Shown: positions 25,814 to 34,964, counted from the first letter of the stretch. The stretch: DNA of 64,000 nucleotides from Methanosarcina barkeri MS (GCF_000970025.1 NZ_CP009528.1:4265168-4329167), one strand, 5' to 3'. The notes: generated from the sequence alone by a model not told the origin. Numbers and translations are program-made.

Positions 25814-26794
25814 GTGTTAAACATGATGGATCCGCAAATTGAGCGAAAACTCATTGAAATTATGAGGGTAATTCACGAGAGTGACAAGCCTATAGGTGCC
25901 CGGGCAATAGCTGATGAACTTAATAACCGGGGCTATGATATAGGAGAGCGGGCTGTCCGCTACCATCTGAGGATCCTGGACGAGAGAGGGTTCACAAGCA
26001 AACATGGATATGCAGGACGTACACTTACCGAACTTGGAGAAAGGGAGATGAATGACGCCCTCATCGCAGACCGGTTTGGCTTTGTAATATCCCGAATAGA
26101 AGAGATGGCTTTCAGAACAACATATAACCCCGCGACCAATGAAGGAGTAGTGCCTGTAAATATTTCATACTTTGATAAGGACGATTTAGAGACTGTTATT
26201 GAGTTGATTTCATACACTGCACACGAAGGGTATATGATAAGCCCAAGAGTGAGAGTCATCGAAGAAGATGAAGAACTGATTTCCCTGCCTCCCGGAAAAG
26301 TTGGAATAGCTACGGTCTGCAGCGTTGCTTTTGACGGGCTCCTTCTCAAAGCAGGCATCCCTGTGGAACCTGCTTACGGCGGAATTCTTCAGATAGAAAA
26401 TCGAAAACCTGCACGGTTTTCAGATTTGATTTCCTACAGTGGGACTTCAATTGACCCGATACAAATTTTCATGAGCAGAAAGACCACTTCTGTCCTTGAC
26501 GTGCTTGAAAAAGGGGAAGGGAAAATTCTTGCCAATATGCGACAGATCAACTCCTCGGCTCACGACAGGGCTAAAGAAGTTATGAAAAATGTAGAAAAAA
26601 TGGGCCTTGCGGGTTATTTCCCTCCGGGAGAAGTTGGTGAAACTTTACTTGGAGCTCCCGTTGAAACCGGGAAGTTCGGAATCGCAATCGTAGGAGGCAT
26701 TAATGGCATCTGCGCCCTTGAAGAGACCGGAATTAAAATGGAGACAAATCCTGTTTCTACTGTTATGGAATATAAAACCATGACAGAAATCTGA
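25814..26794 (+). CDS. nrpR: NrpR nitrogen regulator (HTH form)
   Basis: Archaeal global repressor of nitrogen-assimilation genes, released from DNA by 2-oxoglutarate. The 326-residue protein has an N-terminal winged helix (about 10-80, GARAIADELNNRGYDIGERAVRYHL with the stretch split by the recognition helix) and a single NrpR effector domain (about 85-320) containing VGIATVCSVAFDGLL and FGIAIVGGINGICALEE. One HTH plus one effector domain is the NrpRI arrangement of Methanosarcina, where a second HTH-less protein (NrpRII) bridges to the transcription machinery. The start at 25814 (MLNMMDP) could be moved to one of the internal ATGs. It forms an operon with the next gene (9-bp gap). Confidence 0.93.
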   Translation: MLNMMDPQIERKLIEIMRVIHESDKPIGARAIADELNNRGYDIGERAVRYHLRILDERGFTSKHGYAGRTLTELGEREMNDALIADRFGFVISRIEEMAFRTTYNPATNEGVVPVNISYFDKDDLETVIELISYTAHEGYMISPRVRVIEEDEELISLPPGKVGIATVCSVAFDGLLLKAGIPVEPAYGGILQIENRKPARFSDLISYSGTSIDPIQIFMSRKTTSVLDVLEKGEGKILANMRQINSSAHDRAKEVMKNVEKMGLAGYFPPGEVGETLLGAPVETGKFGIAIVGGINGICALEETGIKMETNPVSTVMEYKTMTEI

Positions 26795-26803
26795 GGAATC
26801 CAA

Positions 26804-27466
26804 ATGTTCAGGCTTACTGTAATTTATGACAACAAAGCAAGTCAGGGTTTTACAGGAAGCTGGGGTTTTGCAGCTCTTATTGAAACAAGTCGTGAAACCC
26901 TTCTTTTTGACACAGGATGGGATGGGCCTCTCCTCCTGAGACATATGAAGAGGCTAAACATTGATCCAGCAGGCATCGGAAAACTAATTCTTTCTCACCA
27001 GCACTGGGACCATATAGGAGGCCTTCCTGAGGTTCTTCAGGCAAATCCCGGGCTTGAGGTATATGTTCCTACTTCTTTTTCGGAGAATCTGAAGAACGAA
27101 ATAAAGAAACGGGCAATGCTGATCGAAATAAAAGAGCCTGTAGAAATCTCCCAGTGTATCAGGAGTACAGGGGAACTTGGAGATAAGGTGAAGGAGCAGG
27201 CTCTTATTTTGGATACGGGAAACGGATCTTACGTACTTACAGGCTGTGCTCACCCCGGGCTTGCCGCAATCCTGGATACTGCCAGTCGTTACGGAAAAGT
27301 AAAGGGAATTCTAGGGGGTCTTCACGATAACGAGGAGTTTGAAAGACTGAGAGGGATGGAACTCATTGCAGCAGGGCATTGTACCGTTCATAGAGAAAAA
27401 ATAAAAGAGATATTTCCGGCAAAATTTGTTGAAATCAAAGCCGGTCTGCGCTTGGACCTGGAATAA
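26804..27466 (+). CDS. Metallo-beta-lactamase-fold hydrolase
   Basis: The 220-residue MBL-fold enzyme belongs to the subgroup related to the dihydropterin beta-ribofuranosyl-aminobenzene 5'-phosphate synthase-like proteins. Metal ligands are visible as HQHWDH (usual HxHxDH, about residues 65-70), a further His in TGCAHPGL (about 149), and a late His in the GGLHDN or GHCTVH region. GAGGAATCC precedes the ATG 9 bp after nrpR, so the two are co-transcribed. The substrate is unknown; a link to pterin chemistry would suit a methanogen but is inference. Confidence 0.8.
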   Translation: MFRLTVIYDNKASQGFTGSWGFAALIETSRETLLFDTGWDGPLLLRHMKRLNIDPAGIGKLILSHQHWDHIGGLPEVLQANPGLEVYVPTSFSENLKNEIKKRAMLIEIKEPVEISQCIRSTGELGDKVKEQALILDTGNGSYVLTGCAHPGLAAILDTASRYGKVKGILGGLHDNEEFERLRGMELIAAGHCTVHREKIKEIFPAKFVEIKAGLRLDLE

Positions 27467-27962
27467 ATTAAAATATTTGGTTATGTAGAAATTCTTTGAA
27501 ATAAAGAATATACAATTATTTAAACTGAATTACCTGAGATACTTTTGCACATTCAATATAGATTTAGTCAAAGCTAATTAGATAGGTTTTGTACAAAGAC
27601 AAATATTCTAAACAAATTAAAAACTTCTATTTTAGGAATTTTACTTTCTTTATACTCCTGCATTTGAAATACATTTTATTAAATTCTGGATTTTAACATT
27701 ATACTTTTAAGGAATACAAAAAAGTTACAGAAAATTAATAAAGAATCTATAGTTAGAAATAGAATGTCCTCTAAAAAGAATATAGGATTTGGTGGGAAAT
27801 AACGGAAGGTGGGAAAATATGCTGAAATTGTTCGGTTCTTGACGTTTTTCCAGCCATCTAAAGTGCACTTTGAATAAATTTACTTTCAAGCATTATTTTA
27901 TGTAAATGAACAAAAAGTAGAGGGGACTCGTATTAAAAATGAAATAAAGGGAGAAAATATCG
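27467..27962. promoter_or_regulatory. Intergenic region upstream of sufCB
   Basis: About 495 bp, strongly AT-rich, with no gene recognised. It must contain the sufC promoter; an AAATTTACTTT/TTATTTTATGT stretch near 27876-27905 is a candidate AT box. The ribosome site AAGGGAG is at 27947-27953, 10 nt before the sufC ATG. Confidence 0.35.
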
Positions 27963-28706
27963 ATGCTAAAAATAGAGGATCTGGCTGTAGAGGTTAACGG
28001 AAAAATTTTGCTTCATGACGTGAACCTCGAAGTCAAAAAAGGATATACCAATGTGCTTTTTGGGCCAAATGGAGCCGGAAAGTCAGCTCTGATGAGAACG
28101 ATCATGGGCTTCAGCGAATACAAAGTTGTGAAAGGCAGAATTCTGTTTAACGGGAAAGATATTACCGGCCTGTCGGTAGATGAACGAGCCCGCCTCGGAA
28201 TTGGAATTATGATGCAGCGCCCTCCGAATATGACCGGAATTAAACTAAAGAATCTTGTAAAGGTATTATCAAAAGGAATGAAAGATCCAGAGGCCCTTGC
28301 CGAGAATCTGGATATGAAGCGCTTTATGGACAGGGATGTGAATGTGGGCTTTTCGGGAGGAGAAATCAAACGTTCAGAACTTCTGCAACTTTCAGCCCAG
28401 AACCCGAGCCTTTACCTGCTTGACGAGCCGGAATCCGGAGTCGACCTCGTAAGCATAGAACAGGTAGGAATGACAATAAAGGAACTGCTTGAAGAAGGGC
28501 TGAACTGCCCTGGCGAAAGTTGCGAGAAAGGCAAATCCGCCCTTATAATCACTCACACAGGCCAGATTCTGGATTATGTAAACGCAGATCGGGGATACAT
28601 CCTTTGCAACGGGACAGTTATGTGTTCAGGAAACCCCCTGAAGATGCTGAAAGAGATCAAGAACAGAGGGTATGAGGAGTGTATAAAATGCAGACTGATG
28701 AAGTGA
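27963..28706 (+). CDS. sufC: SufC-type Fe-S assembly ATPase
   Basis: ABC-type ATPase of the SUF iron-sulfur cluster assembly machinery; it drives conformational change in the SufB scaffold. The 247 residues show Walker A GPNGAGKSAL (about 36-45), Q-loop near MMQRPPNMTG, ABC signature FSGGEIKRSELLQL, Walker B LYLLDEPESGVD, and the switch His in IITHTG. A family-unusual insertion with two cysteines (NCPGESCEKGK) sits just before IITHTG. AAGGGAG precedes the ATG. It overlaps sufB by 28 bp, implying translational coupling. Confidence 0.94.
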   Translation: MLKIEDLAVEVNGKILLHDVNLEVKKGYTNVLFGPNGAGKSALMRTIMGFSEYKVVKGRILFNGKDITGLSVDERARLGIGIMMQRPPNMTGIKLKNLVKVLSKGMKDPEALAENLDMKRFMDRDVNVGFSGGEIKRSELLQLSAQNPSLYLLDEPESGVDLVSIEQVGMTIKELLEEGLNCPGESCEKGKSALIITHTGQILDYVNADRGYILCNGTVMCSGNPLKMLKEIKNRGYEECIKCRLMK

Positions 28707-29911
28707 ACCTGAAAAAGCGTGCTGAAAGCGCAGTCGAGAAAAAGGCAGCTTTTGGAGAAGATTTTGAGCTGGAAAAATTTGAGGAAGGTTCCAGGATTAG
28801 CAGGCCTATAGAAGACCTCCAGACCCTTGATGAGGAAAGCAAAAAAACCCTGCTTCAGGTAGGAGTCGTGCCTAGCGAAGAAGGCCGATCCGGCAGTCTG
28901 ATAGTGCTTGATAATGCAGTATCGCATTCTTCTCTGAAAGATAAAAATGTAGAACTGATGTCTACCCAAAAAGCTTTGGAAAAATACGAATGGCTTAAAG
29001 AGTACTCCTGGAAGCTTGTATCTGTTGATACCGACAAATACACCGCAAAAACTTACCTTGAAAATGCGGACGGATACTTTATCCGGGTGCCTGCTGGAAA
29101 GAAATCGTCTCTGCCAGTCCAGACCTGTCTTTTGCTCGGGAGAGATAAAATTTTCCAGACCGTACATAACATTGTGATAGTCGAAGAAGGCGCCAGCCTT
29201 GACATAATTACAGGCTGCACGTCTAAAAAGGGAGTGGAAGAAGGTCTGCACCTGGGAATTTCCGAAATGTACGTAAAAAAAGGAGCTACCCTGAACTTCA
29301 CAATGATTCACAACTGGGCTGAGCAGATAGGGGTCAGGCCAAGGACAGTAATCAAAGTCGAAGAAGGAGGGACCTACGTAAGCAACTATATCTGCCTGAA
29401 ACCTGTCCGTTCTGTGCAGACATATCCGACTGTCAAACTTGAAGGGGAAGGAGCAGTTACCAGGCTAAATACTATAGCCATTGCCCATTCAGGTTCTGAA
29501 CTGGATCTCGGAAGCAAGGCTATTTTCAATGCACCTGGCACAAAGGCTGAGCTTATATCAAGGACTATTACAATCGGTGGAAGAGTAATTGCAAGAGGAG
29601 AAATGATAGGCAATGCAAAAGGAGCAAAAGGACACCTTGAATGCAAAGGCCTTGTCCTTTCCGACAAAGGAAGCCAGCTTGCAATCCCCATCCTTGAAGC
29701 AAACGTAGACGATGTCGAACTTACTCACGAGGCCGCCGTTGGAAAAATTGCTAAAGACCAGGTGGAGTACCTTATGGCCCGAGGCCTTACCGAAGATGAA
29801 GCGGTAGGCATGATCGTGCGCGGGTTCCTGGATGTAGGAATACGAGGAATTCCGGAGGAACTGAAGAAAGAAATCGAAAATACAATTACACAGACAGCCT
29901 TTGGAATGTAA
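28679..29911 (+). CDS. sufB: SufB/SufD-family Fe-S scaffold protein
   Basis: Scaffold component of the SUF complex. The 410-residue protein has a helical N-terminus and a beta-helix core with the conserved VIVEEGASLDIITGC and a C-terminal helical segment with MARGLTEDEAVGMIVRGFL, a hallmark of SufB/SufD. Only one scaffold gene accompanies sufC; there is no sufD, sufS or sufU here. That two-gene arrangement matches the minimal SUF-like system described for methanogens and other early-branching anaerobes, in which the B subunit forms a homodimer. The start at 28679 lies inside sufC. Confidence 0.93.
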   Translation: MYKMQTDEVNLKKRAESAVEKKAAFGEDFELEKFEEGSRISRPIEDLQTLDEESKKTLLQVGVVPSEEGRSGSLIVLDNAVSHSSLKDKNVELMSTQKALEKYEWLKEYSWKLVSVDTDKYTAKTYLENADGYFIRVPAGKKSSLPVQTCLLLGRDKIFQTVHNIVIVEEGASLDIITGCTSKKGVEEGLHLGISEMYVKKGATLNFTMIHNWAEQIGVRPRTVIKVEEGGTYVSNYICLKPVRSVQTYPTVKLEGEGAVTRLNTIAIAHSGSELDLGSKAIFNAPGTKAELISRTITIGGRVIARGEMIGNAKGAKGHLECKGLVLSDKGSQLAIPILEANVDDVELTHEAAVGKIAKDQVEYLMARGLTEDEAVGMIVRGFLDVGIRGIPEELKKEIENTITQTAFGM

Positions 29912-29996
29912 TGCAAAATGAATATAATCCAAAACAGAATCCAAAACAGATATAATTTAAGATAAAGATTGAACAGTGATATCGGATAAGGAGAAT

Positions 29997-30116
29997 AGGA
30001 CTTACGCAGTTGAAGGACTAAAGAATAAACAGCATCAAACCATTACCTGTCTAGAACATGGCTTTAATCTACAGTCTTTGACGTGATTGATTTTGGTTCT
30101 TAAGTGCGTAAGTCCT
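29997..30116. mobile_element. 120-bp MITE related to the window's IS
   Basis: Left end AGGACTTACGCAGTT is identical to the left end of the IS at 20175. The right end AAGTGCGTAAGTCCT is its inverted repeat with two differences. No coding capacity. Flanks GGAGAAT and AGAGAAA agree at 5 of 7 positions, perhaps an eroded 7-bp target duplication. Likely moved in trans by the transposase of that IS family. Confidence 0.85.
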
Positions 30117-30194
30117 AGAGAAAAAGGAGTATAGAAAAACTAAATCGGGATACAACTTTTCCGAACCAGAATATTCTGGAACCGGGTGTGTGAA

Positions 30195-30225
30195 ACCGGT
30201 AGGGAAAAAGGAGAAACCTACCGGT
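30195..30225. terminator. 9-bp perfect hairpin followed by TCTTTT
   Basis: ACCGGTAGG (30195-30203) pairs exactly with CCTACCGGT (30217-30225) around a 13-nt A/G-rich loop, followed by CTTTTG. It is 280 bp past sufB and separated from it by the MITE, so it could end a long sufCB transcript or an unrecognised small RNA. Confidence 0.45.
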
Positions 30226-30517
30226 CTTTTGTTGAATGTTTGTGGACTTTAATGAGCTGAACACAAAGAGAATAGGGTTTTCCTGTGAAAAAGAAAGCCT
30301 TAAAGTTTAATCTGCTCATTAAACCGCAGTTCGCAAATTAAAGAAAGAAGTATAAAAATGTTTCCATGAAATTAATGAATGAATAAGATATCGAAGTCAT
30401 CAGACAAAAACCTCATTTTATAAAGGCACGACGAAGAGTCTTTACTCACTCTCCTTTTTATGTGCGCTCTTTTTATTTTTCTGCAAGGCGGCAAGGTTAA
30501 AAACACACTAAAAACCG

Positions 30518-30596
30518 CAGTACTTCCTATTTTTTGCTGGACAATACAGTACTTGACATTGTATATATACGGCGGTGAGAGTATTACAGTACTGTA
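30518..30596 (+). promoter_or_regulatory. Promoter with three CAGTACT operator-like sites
   Basis: CAGTACT occurs at 30518-30524, 30547-30553 and 30587-30593; the last lies in the perfect 12-bp palindrome TACAGTACTGTA (30585-30596). A TATA box (GTATATATA) at 30561-30569 lies between the second and third sites, and the palindrome covers the expected transcription start. This is a typical layout for autorepression by the downstream HTH protein; binding is inferred. Confidence 0.6.
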
Positions 30597-30615
30597 GTGA
30601 TTTAGAGGGATTGAA

Positions 30616-30975
30616 ATGATAGACTTTGCCTGTAAAGAGTTCAAAATAGAAGACGTAATCAAATGCGCCCTTAACCTTACAAAGGCTGACCTTAAGGTTA
30701 TGAAGTACTTTTTAAATGAGAAAGAGCAGTGGGTTGATACTGATTTTCTCTCAAAAGTCTTAAAGCTGGATATTTCCACAATCCAGCGCTCCGTCAAAAA
30801 ACTGCATGAGAAAGAAATTCTGCAAAGGTCGCAGCAGAACCTGGATGGAGGAGGCTATGTTTTCAAGTATAAGGTCAACTCAAGGGCTAAAATAAAAAAT
30901 ATCATCATGACCGTAGTGAATTCCTGGGCTGAAAGGCTCGGACAGGAACTTGAAAAATGGGGAAACGGAGTTTGA
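30616..30975 (+). CDS. Small winged-helix transcriptional regulator (TrmB-like)
   Basis: A 119-residue protein with one winged helix (about 20-90): KADLKVMKYFL, then LKLDISTIQRSVKKLHEKEIL as the recognition region, then a short wing. The N-terminal segment contains two cysteines (FACKEF and VIKCALNL) that might sense redox or a metal. AGAGGGATTGAA precedes the ATG. It lies 6 bp before a NapH-like Fe-S membrane protein and downstream of three CAGTACT sites, so it probably autoregulates this two-gene operon. The signal is unknown. Confidence 0.78.
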   Translation: MIDFACKEFKIEDVIKCALNLTKADLKVMKYFLNEKEQWVDTDFLSKVLKLDISTIQRSVKKLHEKEILQRSQQNLDGGGYVFKYKVNSRAKIKNIIMTVVNSWAERLGQELEKWGNGV

Positions 30976-30981
30976 TTCACT

Positions 30982-31599
30982 TTGCTTAAAATAACGCCTT
31001 ACCTGGGAGTTATAGTTCTTATCGTTTCCATAGGAGGGCTCTGGTATCCAGTACTTGGGTACTTCCTGCTAGTGGTTTTTGCAGCAATTTTCCTGATTAG
31101 TCCTTTCAGAGGTAGATGGTTCTGTGGAAACCTCTGCCCTAGGGGAAGTTTTGTTGATTTCTGGGTCAGCAAGATCTCAAGGAAAAAGAAGATACCTGCC
31201 ACTCTGCGTTCCCTGTGGATCCGCCTGCCAATATTTTTCCTGCTAATGGGATTTATGGGATACAGAATCTCAAACGCTATTGGAAGCCTTAATGCTTTTG
31301 AGAAAATCGGCATGGTGTTTGTGATGATGTGCCTGGTAACAACTGCAATAGCAACTCTTCTGGGCAGTTACCTGAGCCCAAGAACCTGGTGTTCCTTCTG
31401 TCCTATGGGGACAGCTCAACGCCTGCTTGGTGGTAAAAAGTATCCTCTTAAACTCGAAAAGGAAAAATGCATTGGCTGTAAAAAATGTGAGAAAGTTTGC
31501 CCCATGCAGCTGAAAATCACTCAGAATGCTACAAACCCTGACTGTATTAAATGTGGGCGTTGTGTGGATACCTGTCCTAAAGATGCCCTGAAATTTTGA
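30982..31599 (+). CDS. NapH/MauN-like membrane ferredoxin
   Basis: A 205-residue polytopic membrane protein with about four spans and ferredoxin clusters. Two CxxxCP motifs follow membrane segments (FCGNLCPRGS at about 49-58 and WCSFCPMGT at about 137-145). Two 4Fe-4S motifs close the protein: CIGCKKCEKVCP and CIKCGRCVDTCP. This NapH-type architecture passes electrons between membrane carriers and soluble partners. The start is TTG at 30982, 6 bp after the regulator stop. The partner is unknown; the large FAD/Fe-S protein downstream is a candidate by position only. Confidence 0.83.
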   Translation: MLKITPYLGVIVLIVSIGGLWYPVLGYFLLVVFAAIFLISPFRGRWFCGNLCPRGSFVDFWVSKISRKKKIPATLRSLWIRLPIFFLLMGFMGYRISNAIGSLNAFEKIGMVFVMMCLVTTAIATLLGSYLSPRTWCSFCPMGTAQRLLGGKKYPLKLEKEKCIGCKKCEKVCPMQLKITQNATNPDCIKCGRCVDTCPKDALKF

Positions 31600-31811
31600 A
31601 ATTCTATGTTTATTAATTTTTATTGTTTATTTATAGAAATAGAAAAACGGAATGACCCTGGACAAATATAATAAGTATTATTATCACCACTTATATAGTA
31701 AAATATAGGGGAGACGGAAAACACTTCCGGAATTAGACTTTAGCATAACAAAATGTGCATACTGGAAAGTGTCTACAAATTAGCTAAATTAGGAGAAAAA
31801 GGAGAAAAAAC

Positions 31812-34800
31812 ATGACAAGTCGTGTAGCGGAACTTTCAGAAGCTCAAAAAAAAGAAATCTCCGAACTCTTTGGGGAATATATCAATCTTGACAAACGCGA
31901 ACGCCATTATTACAACCACGATATCGGAGCTTTACCCCCACTTGTTAAGAAGGTAATTGGGAATACCGACCCTGCAGCTGTCGTAAAAATCCGGACTGAG
32001 GAAGACGCAGTAAAGCTCCTTAAATTCGCAAACAGACATAAGATTCCGGTTGTACCCCGCGCAGGAGCCTCTTCCGGATACGGAGGAGTGATCCCAACAA
32101 AGGGAGGAATCGTTGCCGATGTTACACCACTGAATAAGATCATAAACGTCGATACCGAAGGGCAGAAAGCAGTTGTGCAAAGCGGTATAATCTGGGAAAA
32201 GCTTGAAAGGAAACTAAAAGAAAAGGGACTGTCATTACAAGCAATTCCTTCAAGTGCTCCTTCTTCGACAGTTGGAGGATGGTTGTCCCAGAGCGGAGCC
32301 GGTTACGGAAGTTATGAGTTTGGCTGGGGCCACAAGAGCATGGAAAAAGCCAGAGTTGTGCTTCCCACAGGAGAAATCCGGGAGTTTTCAGGTCCTGAAC
32401 TGAAAAAGTTAATCGGGACAATGGGAACTATAGGCATCATTACCGAGATTACCCTGAAAGTCCAGAAATTCGAAGAAAGAAAGGCTGTTTCTGCCAGTTT
32501 CCCAAGTGCTTCAGCCCTGAAAAACGCAGTCGAAGATATAAAAAGAAAAAATATTCCTCTCTGGTCAATTTCCTTCCTGAACCCTGAATGGGCGGATATG
32601 AAGAATAAAGCGCCCAGGAAACTCCACTATGAAGAAGTAGTGGATAAAGACAGACCAATGTTACCGGTCTCTTACGTTTCAACTTTCATGTACCCTGCCT
32701 CGAGAGACGTCTCCGGCCTGAAAGAAGCAATCGAAGGTGCAGGCGGGACAATTCTTCCGGAAGAAATTGCAAAATACGAGACCGAGGAATGGTTCAAGTC
32801 CATGAAAGTAAAGAGACTGGGGCCTTCGTTTATCCCGGCAGAAGTCCTGGTGCCTCTTGAGAAAATGGACAAAGCTTTTGAAGAAATGGGGAAGAAAATC
32901 AAATTGCCTGTGCTTACCGAAGGCATGGTTATAAACGATGGGTACGTGGTCCTCCTCTGTTTCATGCGCCATTCAGAGCGCTCCGTGCTCTTTAATACAG
33001 CTTTTGCTCTTTCTCTGAGCATTTTGAAGATTGCAGAAGATAATGGCGGAAGAGCTTATTCATCAGGGATTTTCTTCGCTTCAAAGAGAAAAAGTGTCTT
33101 TGGGGAAAGGCTTGCTGAAATCGAGGCCCTGAGAAAGGAAATTGATCCAAACGGTATCATGAACCCTGAAACCCTGGAGGGAAAAGGACTCCTGAACACT
33201 GCCGTATCAATGGGCTCTGCCTTTGAACCTTTTGCCAGAATAGTCGGAAACATGTCAGGAATTGGGAAGGTTTCTTTCAAAGACGAGAAAGAGATCCCCG
33301 CAGAAGTCGCAGAACTTGCCTATTCCTGCTCTCAGTGCGGGTACTGTGTGAGCGAGTGCGACCAGTACTACGGCAGAGGATGGGAATCACAATCACCTCG
33401 TGGAAAATGGTTCTTTATCAAGGAATACCTGGCAGGCCGGGAAAAACTTGACCAGAGACAGACAAATACCTTCCTCGGCTGTACAACCTGCCAGATGTGT
33501 GACTCCCGATGTGAGCTGGATATGCCGATCGAAGATGCCTGGATGACCATGCGCAAAAAGCTGGTTATAGAAGAGAAAAAGATGACCTTCCCACCCTTTG
33601 AAATCATGGCTGCAAGCCTTCTTAAAGAGAGGAACATCTGGGCAAACTACAGAAAAGACCGGGACAAATGGATTCCGGAGGATATCAGGGCAAAGATGAA
33701 GGATAAAGCCGATTATGCCTATTTTGCGGGCTGTACGGCGTCCTTTGTTGAAAAAGATGTAGCTGTCGGGGCTGTCCGTATGCTTGATGATGCAGGTGTG
33801 GAGTTTACAGGACTCTTTGACAAAGAATCCTGCTGCGGAATTCCCATGCTCGTTGCCGGAAGGTGGGATGTTTTTGAAAAGACAATGAGAATGAACATCG
33901 CGAACATGAAAAAGAGAGGTGTAAAAACCGTAATAACTTCCTGCCCTGCCTGCTGGCTGATGTGGCATACAGTTTATCCCCAGTGGGCGAAAAAGCTGGG
34001 AATCGAATACGGGCTTGAGGCAAAACATTACTCTGAAGTGCTCGCGGATCGTCTCGATGTCCTGAAACCAAAGTTCAAACAGCCTCTGGATAAAGTGGTA
34101 ACCTGGCACGATTCCTGTCACATTGGCAGGGCAGGAGGCAAAGTGTACGAGCCGCCTAGAGAACTGCTCAAAGCTATACCCGGAATAAAGTTCAGGGAAC
34201 TTGAATACAACCGGGAAAGAGCTCACTGCTGTGGTTCAGTTGTAAGCCTTATTGCCGAGCCCCCTGTTGCATACAAACTGGGAGATATGAGACTCCAAGA
34301 AGCCCTTGATGTTAAAGCCGACATCGTTGCAGCGCTTTGCCCGTGTTGCGTTTTCCAGTTCCGTGTAGCAGCGAAGGAAAACAATCTTGATATCGAGATT
34401 CAGGATTTGGGTGCCCTGGTGGCAAGGAGCCTTGGGTATAACCTCCCGGACTCAACCGCCTATACTCTGGAATCCTGGGCTCCCTTTGAAAAGATGATCG
34501 CCCTCATGCAGCCTGAGAATATGGCCAATCTGATGGTTGAACTCATGCCCCAGATGATGGCAGCGATGCCAGCATCACTTCAGGCAATGATGAAGATGGT
34601 CAAATATGTGCCAGGCATGGATGCTCTGATGAAACCAATGATGCCGATCATGATGCCAAAGCTAATGCCTTCAGTCATGCCAAAAGTCATGCCTGACATG
34701 CTCAAAGCTGTAGAAAAGAAAGTTCCTATGCCTGATTACATGAGAGAGCAGCTTCCTGTCCTTATGCCGAAGGCTATGGATAACCTGATGCCAAATATGC

Positions 34801-34859
34801 TTCCTGAGCTGATTCCACTGCTTACTCCGCGCATGATTGAGTACATAAAAACGCATTAA
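31812..34859 (+). CDS. GlcD-HdrD-like FAD/Fe-S oxidoreductase with Met-rich tail
   Basis: A 1015-residue fusion. An N-terminal FAD-binding type-4 (PCMH) domain (about 50-220, with VPRAGASSGYGG) and FAD-oxidase C domain (to about 465) resemble D-lactate/glycolate dehydrogenase. Two ferredoxin motifs follow: CSQCGYCVSEC (Cys 506 onward) and CTTCQMCDSRC (about 560). Two CCG domains then carry CCG at 674-676 and 806-808, as in HdrD/GlpC, which can bind noncubane clusters. The final 120 residues hold about 28 methionines in MMP/LMP repeats. It probably oxidises a 2-hydroxy acid or similar donor and passes electrons to a membrane or thiol acceptor; the substrate is unknown. GGAGAAAAAGGAG precedes the ATG. 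Confidence 0.85.
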   Translation: MTSRVAELSEAQKKEISELFGEYINLDKRERHYYNHDIGALPPLVKKVIGNTDPAAVVKIRTEEDAVKLLKFANRHKIPVVPRAGASSGYGGVIPTKGGIVADVTPLNKIINVDTEGQKAVVQSGIIWEKLERKLKEKGLSLQAIPSSAPSSTVGGWLSQSGAGYGSYEFGWGHKSMEKARVVLPTGEIREFSGPELKKLIGTMGTIGIITEITLKVQKFEERKAVSASFPSASALKNAVEDIKRKNIPLWSISFLNPEWADMKNKAPRKLHYEEVVDKDRPMLPVSYVSTFMYPASRDVSGLKEAIEGAGGTILPEEIAKYETEEWFKSMKVKRLGPSFIPAEVLVPLEKMDKAFEEMGKKIKLPVLTEGMVINDGYVVLLCFMRHSERSVLFNTAFALSLSILKIAEDNGGRAYSSGIFFASKRKSVFGERLAEIEALRKEIDPNGIMNPETLEGKGLLNTAVSMGSAFEPFARIVGNMSGIGKVSFKDEKEIPAEVAELAYSCSQCGYCVSECDQYYGRGWESQSPRGKWFFIKEYLAGREKLDQRQTNTFLGCTTCQMCDSRCELDMPIEDAWMTMRKKLVIEEKKMTFPPFEIMAASLLKERNIWANYRKDRDKWIPEDIRAKMKDKADYAYFAGCTASFVEKDVAVGAVRMLDDAGVEFTGLFDKESCCGIPMLVAGRWDVFEKTMRMNIANMKKRGVKTVITSCPACWLMWHTVYPQWAKKLGIEYGLEAKHYSEVLADRLDVLKPKFKQPLDKVVTWHDSCHIGRAGGKVYEPPRELLKAIPGIKFRELEYNRERAHCCGSVVSLIAEPPVAYKLGDMRLQEALDVKADIVAALCPCCVFQFRVAAKENNLDIEIQDLGALVARSLGYNLPDSTAYTLESWAPFEKMIALMQPENMANLMVELMPQMMAAMPASLQAMMKMVKYVPGMDALMKPMMPIMMPKLMPSVMPKVMPDMLKAVEKKVPMPDYMREQLPVLMPKAMDNLMPNMLPELIPLLTPRMIEYIKTH

Positions 34860-34964
34860 GCATTTTTGCACAAATTGTGCAGAAAAAAATCTGTTCAGAA
34901 AAAGTCGAAGGGAGAACTTTAACATCCCTTCAATCAATTTTTTAAGATTTTACTTTTTAAAAAC

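Larger units (their letters stand above)
29912..30615. promoter_or_regulatory. Intergenic region holding a MITE, a hairpin and an operator-like array
   Basis: This 700-bp gap contains, in order, a small inverted-repeat element (29997-30116), a terminator-like hairpin (30195-30225) and the promoter of the small HTH gene with repeated CAGTACT sites (30518-30596). Each is listed separately. No protein gene is seen. Confidence 0.6.
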
